From: Enterobacter sp. JBIWA008
GTDB lineage: Bacteria; Pseudomonadota; Gammaproteobacteria; Enterobacterales; Enterobacteriaceae
Direction of reading: 5' to 3'
DNA: 64,000 nt
Assembly: GCF_019968765.1 (NCBI RefSeq)
Contig: NZ_CP074149.1
Span: 682,001-746,000 of the forward strand
Shown: piece after piece, positions 46,771 to 55,605 of the stretch
Layout of the letters: each line of letters begins with the position of its first letter
Position numbering within the stretch: the stretch's first letter is position 1
Made by a program: the position numbers and the translations under genes
The notes under the pieces: model-generated
What the model saw: the letters and a program-made list of their open reading frames with translations, nothing else
Databases searched by the model: none
What the model was told of the DNA's origin: nothing

Positions 46771-49587
46771 ATGAGTGACTATAAATCAACCCTGAATTTG
46801 CCGGAAACAGGGTTCCCGATGCGCGGCGATCTCGCCAAGCGCGAACCGGGAATGCTGGCGCGTTGGACCGATGATGACCTGTACGGCATCATTCGTGCAG
46901 CCAAAAAAGGCAAAAAAACCTTCATTCTGCATGATGGCCCTCCATATGCGAATGGCAGCATTCATATTGGTCACTCGGTTAACAAAATTCTGAAAGACAT
47001 TATCGTGAAGTCCAAAGGCCTCACGGGATATGACTCGCCTTACGTTCCGGGCTGGGACTGCCACGGTCTACCAATCGAGCTGAAAGTCGAGCAAGAGTTT
47101 GGCAAGCCGGGTGAGAAGTTCACCGCCGCCGAGTTCCGTGCGAAGTGCCGCGAATACGCCGCTACGCAGGTTGACGGTCAGCGCGCTGACTTTATCCGTC
47201 TGGGCGTGCTGGGCGACTGGTCGCACCCGTACCTGACCATGGACTTCAAAACTGAAGCCAACATCATTCGTGCGCTGGGTAAAATCATCGGTAACGGCCA
47301 CCTGCACAAAGGCGCTAAGCCGGTGCACTGGTGCGTTGACTGCCGCTCTGCGCTGGCAGAAGCGGAAGTTGAGTACTACGACAAAACCTCTCCATCTATC
47401 GACGTGGCGTTCAACGCTGTCGATCAGGATGCAGTGAAAGCTAAATTTGGTGTGTCGTCCGTGAATGGCCCGATCTCTCTGGTGATCTGGACTACCACTC
47501 CGTGGACTCTGCCAGCGAACCGTGCGATCTCCCTGTCCGGTGAGTTTGAGTACGCGCTGGTGCAGATTGACGGTCAGGCGGTTATCCTGGCGAAAGATCT
47601 GGTTGAAAGCGTGCTGAAACGCGCGAACATCACCGATTACACCGTGCTGGGCACCGTGAAAGGTGACGCGCTGGAACTAATGCGCTTCAAACACCCGTTC
47701 CTGGACTTCGACGTTCCGGCGATCCTGGGCGAACACGTGACGCTGGAAGCGGGTACCGGTGCGGTTCATACCGCCGGTGGCCACGGTCCAGACGACTACA
47801 ACATCAGCCTGAAGTACGGTCTGGAAATCGCTAACCCGGTTGGACCGGACGGATCTTACCTGCCTGGCACCTATCCGGCGCTGGACGGTATCAACGTATT
47901 TAAAGCTAACGACATCATCGTCGACATGCTGCGCACCAGCGGCGCGCTGCTGCACGTTGAAAAAATGCAGCACAGCTATCCGTGCTGCTGGCGTCACAAG
48001 ACCCCGATCATCTTCCGTGCGACCCCGCAGTGGTTCGTCAGCATGGATCAAAAAGGCCTGCGCGAGCAGTCTCTGAAAGAGATCAAGGGCGTGCAGTGGA
48101 TCCCTGACTGGGGCCAGGCGCGTATCGAATCCATGGTGGCTAACCGTCCTGACTGGTGTATCTCCCGTCAGCGTACCTGGGGCGTGCCGATGTCTCTGTT
48201 CGTACATAAAGAGACGCAGGAGCTGCACCCGAACACCCTGGAACTGATGGAAGAAGTGGCGAAGCGCGTCGAAGTTGACGGCATTCAGGCGTGGTGGGAT
48301 CTCGACGCCCACGACATCCTGGGCGCTGACGCAGATAACTACGAGAAAGTGCCGGATACCCTGGACGTGTGGTTCGACTCCGGGTCTACCCACTCCTCCG
48401 TGGTTGACGTGCGTCCGGAATTTGCCGGCCACGCTGCCGATATGTATCTGGAAGGGTCTGACCAACACCGCGGCTGGTTCATGTCATCTCTGATGATTTC
48501 TACCGCCATGAAGGGGAAAGCACCTTACCGTCAGGTACTGACTCACGGCTTCACCGTGGATGGTCAGGGCCGTAAGATGTCCAAATCTATCGGTAACACC
48601 GTTTCTCCGCAGGATGTGATGAACAAGCTGGGCGCAGATATTCTGCGTCTGTGGGTGGCCTCTACCGATTACACCGGCGAAATGGCGGTGTCTGACGAGA
48701 TCCTGAAACGTGCTGCCGACAGCTATCGTCGTATCCGTAACACCGCGCGCTTCCTGCTGGCGAACCTGAACGGGTTCGATCCGGCAAAAGACATGGTGAA
48801 ACCGGAAGAGATGGTGGTGCTGGATCGCTGGGCGGTAGGCTGCGCGAAAGCGGCGCAGGAAGATATCCTGAAAGCCTATGAGTCTTACGACTTCCACGAA
48901 GTGGTGCAGCGCCTGATGCGCTTCTGCTCCATCGAGATGGGCTCGTTCTACCTCGACATCATCAAAGACCGCCAGTACACCGCGAAAGCGGACAGCGTGG
49001 CGCGTCGTAGCTGTCAGACCGCGCTGTTCCACATCGCAGAAGCGCTGGTGCGCTGGATGGCGCCGATCATGTCCTTCACCGCGGATGAAATCTGGGGCTA
49101 CCTGCCGGGCGACCGTGAGAAGTATGTGTTCACGGGCGAGTGGTACGAAGGTCTGTTCGATCTCTCCAGCACCGAAGCGATGAACGATGCCTTCTGGGAC
49201 GAGCTGCTGAAAGTGCGTGGCGAAGTGAACAAGGTTATCGAGCAGGCGCGTGCAGACAAGAAAGTCGGCGGCTCTCTGGAAGCGGCAGTCACGCTGTACG
49301 CCGAACCGGAACTGGCTGCGAAGCTGACGGCGCTGGGCGATGAATTACGATTTGTCCTGTTGACCTCCGGTGCGAAAGTTGCGGATTATGCCGATGCTTC
49401 TGCTGATGCTCAGCAGAGCGAACTGCTCAAAGGACTGAAAGTCGCGCTGAGCAAAGCCGACGGTGAGAAATGCCCGCGTTGCTGGCATTACACTACCGAT
49501 GTCGGTCAGGTGGCGGAACACGCAGACATCTGCGGACGCTGTGTAAGCAACGTCGCCGGTGACGGCGAAAAACGTAAGTTTGCCTGA
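46771..49587 (+). CDS. ileS: Isoleucyl-tRNA synthetase
   Basis: A 938-residue class I synthetase. The HIGH motif lies in [15 protein letters not shown] near residue 60. The large editing domain (CP1) has [24 protein letters not shown] lies near residue 600. The C-terminal zinc site has CPRCWHY and CGRCVSN. Length equals E. coli. The stop shares one base with the lspA start. Confidence 0.99.
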   Translation: MSDYKSTLNLPETGFPMRGDLAKREPGMLARWTDDDLYGIIRAAKKGKKTFILHDGPPYANGSIHIGHSVNKILKDIIVKSKGLTGYDSPYVPGWDCHGLPIELKVEQEFGKPGEKFTAAEFRAKCREYAATQVDGQRADFIRLGVLGDWSHPYLTMDFKTEANIIRALGKIIGNGHLHKGAKPVHWCVDCRSALAEAEVEYYDKTSPSIDVAFNAVDQDAVKAKFGVSSVNGPISLVIWTTTPWTLPANRAISLSGEFEYALVQIDGQAVILAKDLVESVLKRANITDYTVLGTVKGDALELMRFKHPFLDFDVPAILGEHVTLEAGTGAVHTAGGHGPDDYNISLKYGLEIANPVGPDGSYLPGTYPALDGINVFKANDIIVDMLRTSGALLHVEKMQHSYPCCWRHKTPIIFRATPQWFVSMDQKGLREQSLKEIKGVQWIPDWGQARIESMVANRPDWCISRQRTWGVPMSLFVHKETQELHPNTLELMEEVAKRVEVDGIQAWWDLDAHDILGADADNYEKVPDTLDVWFDSGSTHSSVVDVRPEFAGHAADMYLEGSDQHRGWFMSSLMISTAMKGKAPYRQVLTHGFTVDGQGRKMSKSIGNTVSPQDVMNKLGADILRLWVASTDYTGEMAVSDEILKRAADSYRRIRNTARFLLANLNGFDPAKDMVKPEEMVVLDRWAVGCAKAAQEDILKAYESYDFHEVVQRLMRFCSIEMGSFYLDIIKDRQYTAKADSVARRSCQTALFHIAEALVRWMAPIMSFTADEIWGYLPGDREKYVFTGEWYEGLFDLSSTEAMNDAFWDELLKVRGEVNKVIEQARADKKVGGSLEAAVTLYAEPELAAKLTALGDELRFVLLTSGAKVADYADASADAQQSELLKGLKVALSKADGEKCPRCWHYTTDVGQVAEHADICGRCVSNVAGDGEKRKFA

Positions 49588-50087
49588 TGAGTAAAACTCT
49601 CTGTTCAACAGGACTGCGCTGGCTGTGGCTGGTTGTGGTGGTGCTGATTATCGATCTGGGCAGCAAGTTCCTGATCCTCCAGAATTTTGCTCTGGGGGAG
49701 ACGGTTCCGCTGTTCCCATCGCTTAACCTGCACTACGCGCGTAACTACGGCGCAGCGTTTAGTTTCCTTGCCGACAGCGGTGGCTGGCAGCGCTGGTTCT
49801 TTGCGGGTATCGCTCTCGGTATCTGCGTGATCCTGGCTGTGCTGATGTACCGCTCGAAGGCCACGCAAAAGCTGAATAACATCCCCTACGCGCTGATCAT
49901 TGGCGGCGCGCTGGGCAACCTGTTTGACCGCCTGTGGCACGGCTTTGTGGTCGATATGATCGACTTCTACGTCGGCGACTGGCACTTCGCGACCTTTAAC
50001 CTGGCCGATACGGCAATTTGTATCGGTGCGGCGTTAATCGTGCTGGAAGGCTTCTTGCCTAAACCGGCCGCGAAAGAGCAGGCGTAA
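49587..50087 (+). CDS. lspA: Lipoprotein signal peptidase II
   Basis: A 166-residue inner-membrane aspartyl protease with four helices that removes signal peptides from prolipoproteins. Catalytic Asp residues are D123 (VVDMIDF) and D141 (NLADTAI). [11 protein letters not shown] is also typical. It is translationally coupled to ileS (TGATG). A REP unit lies before fkpB. Confidence 0.98.
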   Translation: MSKTLCSTGLRWLWLVVVVLIIDLGSKFLILQNFALGETVPLFPSLNLHYARNYGAAFSFLADSGGWQRWFFAGIALGICVILAVLMYRSKATQKLNNIPYALIIGGALGNLFDRLWHGFVVDMIDFYVGDWHFATFNLADTAICIGAALIVLEGFLPKPAAKEQA

Positions 50088-50094
50088 CACACTC

Positions 50095-50119
50095 GCCCGG
50101 TGGCGTAATGCTACCGGGC
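50095..50119. repeat. Single REP unit between lspA and fkpB
   Basis: GCCCGGT (50095-50101) and ACCGGGC (50113-50119) form a stem in the 52-base gap. It is an intra-operon REP unit of the same class as that after thrC. Confidence 0.7.
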
Positions 50120-50139
50120 AAAACAAGCGAGCAATTTGC

Positions 50140-50589
50140 ATGTCTAAATCCGTACAGAGCAACAGCGCGGTTCTCGTTCACTTCACGCTGAAGCTGGATG
50201 ACGGCTCCACGGCCGAATCCACCCGCAATAACGGCAAACCGGCCCTGTTTCGTCTTGGCGATACCTCCCTGTCTGAAGGTCTTGAGCAGCAGCTTCTGGG
50301 CCTGAAAGAGGGTGAGAAAAAAGCCTTTTCGCTGGAGCCGGATGCCGCGTTTGGCGTGCCGAGTCCCGACCTTATCCAGTATTTCTCGCGCCGCGAGTTT
50401 ATGGACGCAGGTGAACCGGAGATCGGAGCGATTATGCTCTTTACCGCTATGGACGGCAGCGAAATGCCTGGCGTGATCCGCGAAATCAACGGCGACTCTA
50501 TTACCGTTGACTTCAACCATCCGCTTGCCGGGCGTACCGTTCATTTTGATGTTGAAGTGCTGGAAATCGATCCTGCACTGGAGGCCTGA
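50140..50589 (+). CDS. fkpB: FKBP-type peptidyl-prolyl isomerase FkpB (SlpA)
   Basis: A 149-residue SlyD-like prolyl isomerase with an inserted flap domain. FKBP features are [16 protein letters not shown] at the N-terminus, [18 protein letters not shown], and C-terminal [18 protein letters not shown]. Unlike SlyD it has no His-rich tail. It lies in the ileS-lspA-fkpB-ispH run. The stop overlaps nothing; ispH begins one base later. Confidence 0.96.
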   Translation: MSKSVQSNSAVLVHFTLKLDDGSTAESTRNNGKPALFRLGDTSLSEGLEQQLLGLKEGEKKAFSLEPDAAFGVPSPDLIQYFSRREFMDAGEPEIGAIMLFTAMDGSEMPGVIREINGDSITVDFNHPLAGRTVHFDVEVLEIDPALEA

Positions 50590-50590
50590 A

Positions 50591-51541
50591 ATGCAGATCC
50601 TGTTGGCTAACCCGCGCGGCTTCTGCGCCGGTGTAGACCGCGCTATCAGCATTGTTGAAAACGCGCTGGAGATTTACGGCGCGCCAATTTATGTGCGTCA
50701 CGAAGTGGTGCACAACCGCTACGTGGTGGACAGCCTGCGCGAGCGTGGTGCCATCTTTATCGAGCAGATTAGTGAGGTGCCGGACGGTGCGATCCTGATT
50801 TTCTCCGCGCACGGCGTCTCGCAGGCGGTACGTAACGAAGCAAAAAGCCGCGATCTGACCGTATTCGATGCCACCTGTCCGTTGGTGACAAAAGTGCATA
50901 TGGAAGTGGCGCGCGCCAGCCGTCGTGGTGAAGAGTCGATTCTGATTGGCCATGCCGGTCATCCGGAAGTCGAAGGCACCATGGGCCAGTACAGCAACCC
51001 GGAAGGGGGGATGTATCTGGTCGAGTCGCCTGAAGATGTCTTTACGCTGAACGTGAAAAACGAAGCGCGTCTGTCGTTTATGACCCAGACGACGCTCTCT
51101 GTAGACGATACTTCAGACGTGATTGACGCCCTGCGTCAGCGCTTCCCGAAAATCGTCGGTCCGCGTAAGGATGATATCTGCTACGCGACCACTAACCGTC
51201 AGGAAGCTGTGCGCGCACTGGCTGAACAGGCGGATGTGGTTCTGGTGGTCGGCTCCAAAAACTCCTCTAACTCCAACCGCCTGGCCGAACTGGCGCAGCG
51301 TATGGGGAAAGCGGCTTTCCTGATTGACGACGCGACGGATATTCAGGAAGCGTGGGTCAAAAATGCGGCCTGCGTGGGCGTGACCGCAGGCGCTTCCGCG
51401 CCGGACATCCTGGTGCAGAACGTTATTGCCCGCCTGCAGGAGCTGGGCGGCGGCGAAGCGGTGCCGCTGGAAGGACGTGAAGAGAACATCGTTTTCGAAG
51501 TCCCGAAAGAACTGCGTATCGACGCCCGCGAAGTCGAATAG
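50591..51541 (+). CDS. ispH: 4-hydroxy-3-methylbut-2-enyl diphosphate reductase
   Basis: A 316-residue iron-sulfur enzyme performing the last step of the MEP isoprenoid pathway. Cluster cysteines are C12 (NPRGFCAGV), one in DATCPLVTK near residue 96, and one in [19 protein letters not shown] near residue 197. The start is ATG 50591; the frame is open back into fkpB, but the family start and length fit here. A terminator follows, ending the conserved block. Confidence 0.98.
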   Translation: MQILLANPRGFCAGVDRAISIVENALEIYGAPIYVRHEVVHNRYVVDSLRERGAIFIEQISEVPDGAILIFSAHGVSQAVRNEAKSRDLTVFDATCPLVTKVHMEVARASRRGEESILIGHAGHPEVEGTMGQYSNPEGGMYLVESPEDVFTLNVKNEARLSFMTQTTLSVDDTSDVIDALRQRFPKIVGPRKDDICYATTNRQEAVRALAEQADVVLVVGSKNSSNSNRLAELAQRMGKAAFLIDDATDIQEAWVKNAACVGVTAGASAPDILVQNVIARLQELGGGEAVPLEGREENIVFEVPKELRIDAREVE

Positions 51542-51557
51542 TTTTCTCTCTGCCTTG

Positions 51558-51594
51558 AAAATGCCGGTGGCGAAATCTACCGGCATTTTTGTTT
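51558..51594 (+). terminator. Terminator after ispH
   Basis: The stem AATGCCGGT (51560-51568) with ACCGGCATT (51579-51587) is followed by TTTGTTT. It separates the ispH operon from the accessory sugar locus. Confidence 0.88.
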
Positions 51595-51639
51595 CTGGTT
51601 AACTGTGATTCACCATCAAGAATGGTGCCTTCATCGGCA

Positions 51640-51655
51640 GGTTAATCGTTTAATC
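51640..51655 (+). promoter_or_regulatory. Candidate LacI-type operator before the cupin isomerase genes
   Basis: GGTTAATCGTTTAATC shares the pattern GGTTAnTCGnTTAAyC with two sites around the LacI-type regulator gene 6 kb away. It stands 42 bases before the isomerase start, next to a possible -10 box (TCTGATAGG). Function is inferred from similarity. Confidence 0.55.
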
Positions 51656-51697
51656 TGATAGGCTGATGTTGCTGTTCTCCTTGGGCCGGAGATGACT

Positions 51698-52252
51698 ATG
51701 AAACCAGAAATTATTCTGCCACCTCAGGTGGCATGGGCGACTGGCGCGCTCGCCAGAGGCCCGCTTGTTCGCAAGACAACCTGCCTTGCCGACCTTCCCT
51801 GCATCTTCGCTAACCGCGAGGAGTGGAAGTGTCGCGATCCCCAACAAAGCGTATACGACGTTGAGGTCCTGGAATCCCCCATGGCTGAGGGGGCGCTCTA
51901 CGTTGGCGTCACTCACCTTCATGCAGGTAAAGTTGGTGATGAGTTCTTTATGACACGCGGTCATTTTCATGAGCGCCGTGAACAGGGGGAAGTCTATTTT
52001 GGCCTGCGTGGCAGCGGCTTACTGTTGTTGCAAACGGAGGCGGGCGTTGCGCGAGTTGAGCAGGTAGTAACAGGGTCGGTACACATTATTCCTCCTTTTA
52101 CGGCGCACCGTTTGATCAACACCGGTAATGAGACGCTCTCCTCGCTGGCCGTCTGGTCAAGCGTCGCGGGGCACGACTACGCGGCGCTGGCAGAGGGTTT
52201 CGCTCTGCGAGTCTTTGCCACCGGGCAAGGTTTCGAGGTGCGTCATGTCTGA
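51698..52252 (+). CDS. Cupin-type glucose-6-phosphate isomerase-like protein
   Basis: A 184-residue cupin of the archaeal-type phosphoglucose isomerase family. The metal site GHFHERREQGEVYFGLRG gives H89, H91 and E98, with H137 in PPFTAHRL, the same pattern as the known Pyrococcus enzyme (two His, Glu, His). It would interconvert an aldose phosphate and a ketose phosphate in the cytosol. ATG 51698 is preferred over ATG 51692, because CGGAG ends directly before the latter. The stop lies eight bases inside the next isomerase gene. It probably serves the neighbouring PTS; the true substrate is unknown. Confidence 0.8.
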   Translation: MKPEIILPPQVAWATGALARGPLVRKTTCLADLPCIFANREEWKCRDPQQSVYDVEVLESPMAEGALYVGVTHLHAGKVGDEFFMTRGHFHERREQGEVYFGLRGSGLLLLQTEAGVARVEQVVTGSVHIIPPFTAHRLINTGNETLSSLAVWSSVAGHDYAALAEGFALRVFATGQGFEVRHV

Positions 52253-53015
52253 CTATGGCCTTGATATGACCATTACCCATCAGCCGCTGGGTTTTAGCTA
52301 TGGTGATGATGTCACCGGGCCGATGCCGGAAATCCGCACTCTGGATCAGATCCGCCCGTCACTGCGCGATCCTGACTGTCAGGGGCCGGATCAGGTGTAC
52401 GCTATCGCCATGGATGTCGCGCGACTGATGGATAGACCGGAGCTGGAAAAACGGATGTTGCTCTTTGGTGTGGTTACCTACGCCGCAGGTACGCTCGGCG
52501 ATGAGCCAATTCGCAGCCAGGGGCATGTCCACCGCATCAGCCAGCATAGCGGATGGTCACCACCAGAGCTTTATGAGATCTGGCAAGGTAAAGCGATTAT
52601 TTACATGCAGGAGTACGTCGAGGACGATCCCGGACGCTGTTTTGCCGTTTTAGCGGGGCCAGGATAAAAGGTGCTGGTGCCTCCGGGTTGGGGTCATGCG
52701 ACCATTTCGGCCTCGCCCGATACTCCGCTGACTTTTGGTGCCTGGTGCGATCGTGAGTACGGCTTTGAATATGACGCGGTTCGCGCGCACAAGGGGCTGG
52801 CCTGGTATCCGCTGGTTCAGGGAAAAAACATTATCTGGCAGCATAATAGCCACTATATGGCAGGGAGGTTACAGATGATCACACCGCGTCGTTACAGTGA
52901 GTTTGGTATTACGGATGCGCCTATTTATCAGCAGTTTATTGACGATCCGGCTCGGTTCCAGTTTATCTCGCGCCCGGACAGAACGGCAGAGCTGTGGCAC
53001 CATTTCCATCCATAG
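52245..53015 (+). pseudogene. Second cupin phosphosugar isomerase-like gene, interrupted by in-frame TAA
   Basis: Frame from ATG 52245 (MSDYGLDMTITH) to 52664, then TAA at 52665-52667, then the same frame resumes (KVLVPPGWGHATIS) to the stop at 53015. Read through, it is 256 codons with one internal stop. The first part carries the cupin metal motif SQGHVHR and ELYEIWQGKA. The second carries VPPGWGH with the expected last metal His, so a protein ending at TAA would lack part of the barrel. A GTG two codons after the TAA could restart translation, but no Shine-Dalgarno is clear. Pseudogene, readthrough or a sequence error remain open. Confidence 0.75.
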
Positions 53016-53046
53016 CAAAAGCCGGGGCAGAGCCCCGGCTTTTTTA
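53016..53046. terminator. Two-way terminator between the cupin and PTS units
   Basis: The stem AAGCCGGGGC/GCCCCGGCTT with a short AGA loop is followed by TTTTT, and AAAA precedes it. It serves both converging transcription units. Confidence 0.92.
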
Positions 53047-53862
53047 TCCTGCAAACACCCCGGATGCCACGCCAAGCGCGGCGAGTACCAGCAGTAAAAC
53101 CATGGCTTTGACTGGCGACACGCCGCGTTTTGCCATCAGGTACCAGGTACCTAGCACCACTATCAGTGGAAGCAGTTGCGGGAAAATACCGTCCAGCATC
53201 TGCTGCACGTGAATGTTAACGCCGTCGCGCGTGATGAACTCCAGCCCGGTACCGAGCTTCACATAGCTGGCCGCCACGCCGCCCATGACGAATACGCCCA
53301 GCAGGGAGAGCGCTTCCCGTAGCCGGGTGGATTTGCTGCTGACCAGCATCTCCACAGAGCCTGATCCCATCTGGTAGCCTTTAAGAAACAGGAACCATGA
53401 GCCCGGAATAATAATGGCCAGCCAGGCAACGGTATAAAACAGCGGGCCAAGTATGTTCCCGCCTGCCGCCAGCGCCATCCCGATGCTGAGGAGGATGGGG
53501 ATTAGCATTCCGGGGATCATCGAATCGCCGATCCCTGCTATCGGCCCCATCAGGCCCACCTTCAGAGTGTTGATGGTTTCACCATCAATCGGCTCGCCGT
53601 TGGCTTTCTTCTCTTCCAGACCCAGCGCCATACCGTTAACAATCGCGCCAATTTGCGGCTCCGTGTTGTAGAACGACGCGTGGCGACGCAGCATCTCGGT
53701 GCGTTGTGCTGCATCGGGATAGAGTTTTTTTGCCACCGGCAGCATGCTCAGGCAGAAGCCGAAGGATTCCAGCCGTTCAAAGCTCATTGAAGAGAGGTTG
53801 TGCATCATCCACGCCCGCCAGCAGCGGCGCAGATCTTTGCGGGTCAGTTTACGTTCTTCCAT
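53044..53862 (-). CDS. PTS mannose-class permease, EIID component
   Basis: A 272-residue membrane component of the mannose/fructose/sorbose PTS family. N-terminal LTRKDLRRCWRAWMMHNLSSMSFERLESFGF is the EIID signature. GLMGPIAGIGDSMIPGMLIPILLSI is a second conserved stretch. The N-terminal half is mostly cytoplasmic and hydrophobic helices follow, with the last at the C-terminus. With EIIC it forms the sugar channel. Last gene of the operon; its start shares one base with the EIIC stop. Confidence 0.93.
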   Translation of the reverse strand: MEERKLTRKDLRRCWRAWMMHNLSSMSFERLESFGFCLSMLPVAKKLYPDAAQRTEMLRRHASFYNTEPQIGAIVNGMALGLEEKKANGEPIDGETINTLKVGLMGPIAGIGDSMIPGMLIPILLSIGMALAAGGNILGPLFYTVAWLAIIIPGSWFLFLKGYQMGSGSVEMLVSSKSTRLREALSLLGVFVMGGVAASYVKLGTGLEFITRDGVNIHVQQMLDGIFPQLLPLIVVLGTWYLMAKRGVSPVKAMVLLLVLAALGVASGVFAG

Positions 53863-54659
53863 CAGAATTCATCCTCGTCGTCAGGGACAGGTGCTGAAGC
53901 CACGGCCTGCGGCGTCTCAGGTTTGTAGTTATAATGAATCAGCGCCAGCAGGGCGCCCACGATCACCAGCGCAACCATATTGAGTTTCAGGAAAACGATG
54001 CAGACGAAGCCCACCAGAAAATAGATGATCATGGTGTAGCTTTTGATGATCTGCTTAAGCAGGATGGCAATACCGACGGCAGGCAAAATACCGCCCAGCA
54101 CGTTCATGGTCGAGAGCACGATCTGCGGCAGGCTGTCCATAAAGCTGCTAATGTATTGCGCGCCAAAAAAGACGGCGATAAACGTGGGGACAAAGCGCAG
54201 CACAAAATTCATCACCTGCGGCCATATGGCGCTGTTGAGGTAGATTCCTCGCTCATCGCCATTTTCCAGCGCGACATCCGCCCGATGATTCCAGAACGAA
54301 TTGAGCACCATCATCGCATTGAAGAGAATGGTTCCGGCGATACCGATAGTTGCTGCCAGTGCGACGGCAACCTCAGGTCCTTTGCCGGAAAGGATCCCCA
54401 GCGCAATGGCCGGATAAGCCACAAAGTTTAAATCTGCGGGCATCGAGCCACCGGGGGTCACCATCGCGATATACACCGCCTGCACCGCTACGCCAATCAT
54501 AATCCCGGTTTTGATATCGCCCAGGATCAGGCCAACCAACATCCCGGAAATAAGCGGTCGGGAGATGAGATACCAACCGCCAGTCAACCCTAAAAGCCAC
54601 GGACTGCTGAGTGCACCCAGATAACACAGGAGGCCAATTAAAGACGCTTCGATAAACAT
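53862..54659 (-). CDS. PTS mannose-class permease, EIIC component
   Basis: A 265-residue polytopic inner-membrane protein with about seven hydrophobic segments, belonging to the sorbose-subfamily IIC group. Clear stretches are LVGLILGDIKTGIMIGVAVQAVYIAM and GGSMPADLNFVAYPAIALGI near residues 40-95. The C-terminal tail is acidic (PVPDDEDEF). It forms the translocation path with EIID. The gene follows EIIB by 10 bases. Confidence 0.92.
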   Translation of the reverse strand: MFIEASLIGLLCYLGALSSPWLLGLTGGWYLISRPLISGMLVGLILGDIKTGIMIGVAVQAVYIAMVTPGGSMPADLNFVAYPAIALGILSGKGPEVAVALAATIGIAGTILFNAMMVLNSFWNHRADVALENGDERGIYLNSAIWPQVMNFVLRFVPTFIAVFFGAQYISSFMDSLPQIVLSTMNVLGGILPAVGIAILLKQIIKSYTMIIYFLVGFVCIVFLKLNMVALVIVGALLALIHYNYKPETPQAVASAPVPDDEDEF

Positions 54660-54669
54660 GGTCCGCTCC

Positions 54670-55164
54670 TTATTTCAGCTTTTGTCTGGCGTCATGCCAG
54701 GTATAAAAACTGGCATCGGGAACCAGGCGGAATTCAATCGCGTGTCCCTGGACAGTTAGCCACTCGAAAGCCGCCGCTTCATCTTTCGTGACCGATTGAT
54801 TCGGGCCGATGGTGATCGTGTTAGCGCGAGCGCTCATCGGCCCCACGTTGATTTTCCCGTTGCTGTTTTTCAGGCTAATGCCTGCCTGTTCAATGCGCTG
54901 CAGCGTAAGCGGCGATTTGCCTATCACAAAATACCGCTTCTCGCTGGCAATCACTTTGGGCAGTTTTTCAATCGCCGTTGCGGTATCGAACAGCCACACT
55001 TTGGTGTCAGAGACGGCGCCTTTCATGACCGACGACAGCAGTGGATCGGCCGCAACGGCATCATCAATGGCAACGATGCCGTCACAGGGCAGCTCTTTGG
55101 CCCAGCGTGTGATGAGCTGCCCATGGATCACGCGATCGTCGATGCGAACAAAAGAAATACTCAT
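54670..55164 (-). CDS. PTS mannose-class EIIB component
   Basis: A 164-residue cytoplasmic phosphocarrier. The phosphorylation-site His is H14 in RIDDRVIHGQLITRW, the signature of EIIB in this class. GPMSARANTITIGPNQSVTKDE is typical of the later part. It transfers phosphate from EIIA to the incoming sugar. The gene is separate from EIIA, whereas in the E. coli mannose permease the two are fused. Confidence 0.92.
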   Translation of the reverse strand: MSISFVRIDDRVIHGQLITRWAKELPCDGIVAIDDAVAADPLLSSVMKGAVSDTKVWLFDTATAIEKLPKVIASEKRYFVIGKSPLTLQRIEQAGISLKNSNGKINVGPMSARANTITIGPNQSVTKDEAAAFEWLTVQGHAIEFRLVPDASFYTWHDARQKLK

Positions 55165-55174
55165 ATGCAGCTCC

Positions 55175-55603
55175 TTAAAAATCGTCTGTCGGTTCAGAAT
55201 CTATCTGTTTCGCCTGTACCAGCGTCGGCAGAGTGAGTTGGATTATTTGCGCGGCAGCATGATGAACATCGCGTGCCATCATCACCTCGTCGGTTTGCAG
55301 CAGCATCGGGAAGTTGACCCCCGCGACCACGGCGACAGGCGGCTGCGTACGCGGATTAAACGCGGCCTCGCAGGCCACGTTCCACGGCGTGCCGCTTTGC
55401 ATATCGCATAGCACCAGCACGCCATCAGCATTTATGCTTGCTGCTTCCAGCGTGGCGCAAAAGTCACGGCGGAAGCCCTCTATCCCTGCCTGTTCGGTCA
55501 GACAAACGGCATGCACGCCGGGCAGCTCGCCATAAACCATCCGGCCGCTCTCCAGCAGAGCGCTGGCAAGTGGGCCGTGGGTGGCGACAATAAAATGAAT
55601 CAT
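55175..55603 (-). CDS. PTS mannose-class EIIA component
   Basis: A 142-residue cytoplasmic protein. Phospho-acceptor His is H9 in IVATHGPLASALLES. LVLCDMQSGTPWNVA and AVVAGVNFPMLL are the other class-defining segments. It takes phosphate from HPr. The gene starts two bases after the stop of the upstream isomerase gene, and its AAGGAG Shine-Dalgarno lies in that gene's end, implying coupling. Confidence 0.92.
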   Translation of the reverse strand: MIHFIVATHGPLASALLESGRMVYGELPGVHAVCLTEQAGIEGFRRDFCATLEAASINADGVLVLCDMQSGTPWNVACEAAFNPRTQPPVAVVAGVNFPMLLQTDEVMMARDVHHAAAQIIQLTLPTLVQAKQIDSEPTDDF

Positions 55604-55605
55604 CG

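Noticed and set aside
51600..51620. Second CRP site before the cupin isomerase genes
   Set aside because: TGTGA at 51604 has no acceptable right half (ATCAA), so the match is too weak to claim.
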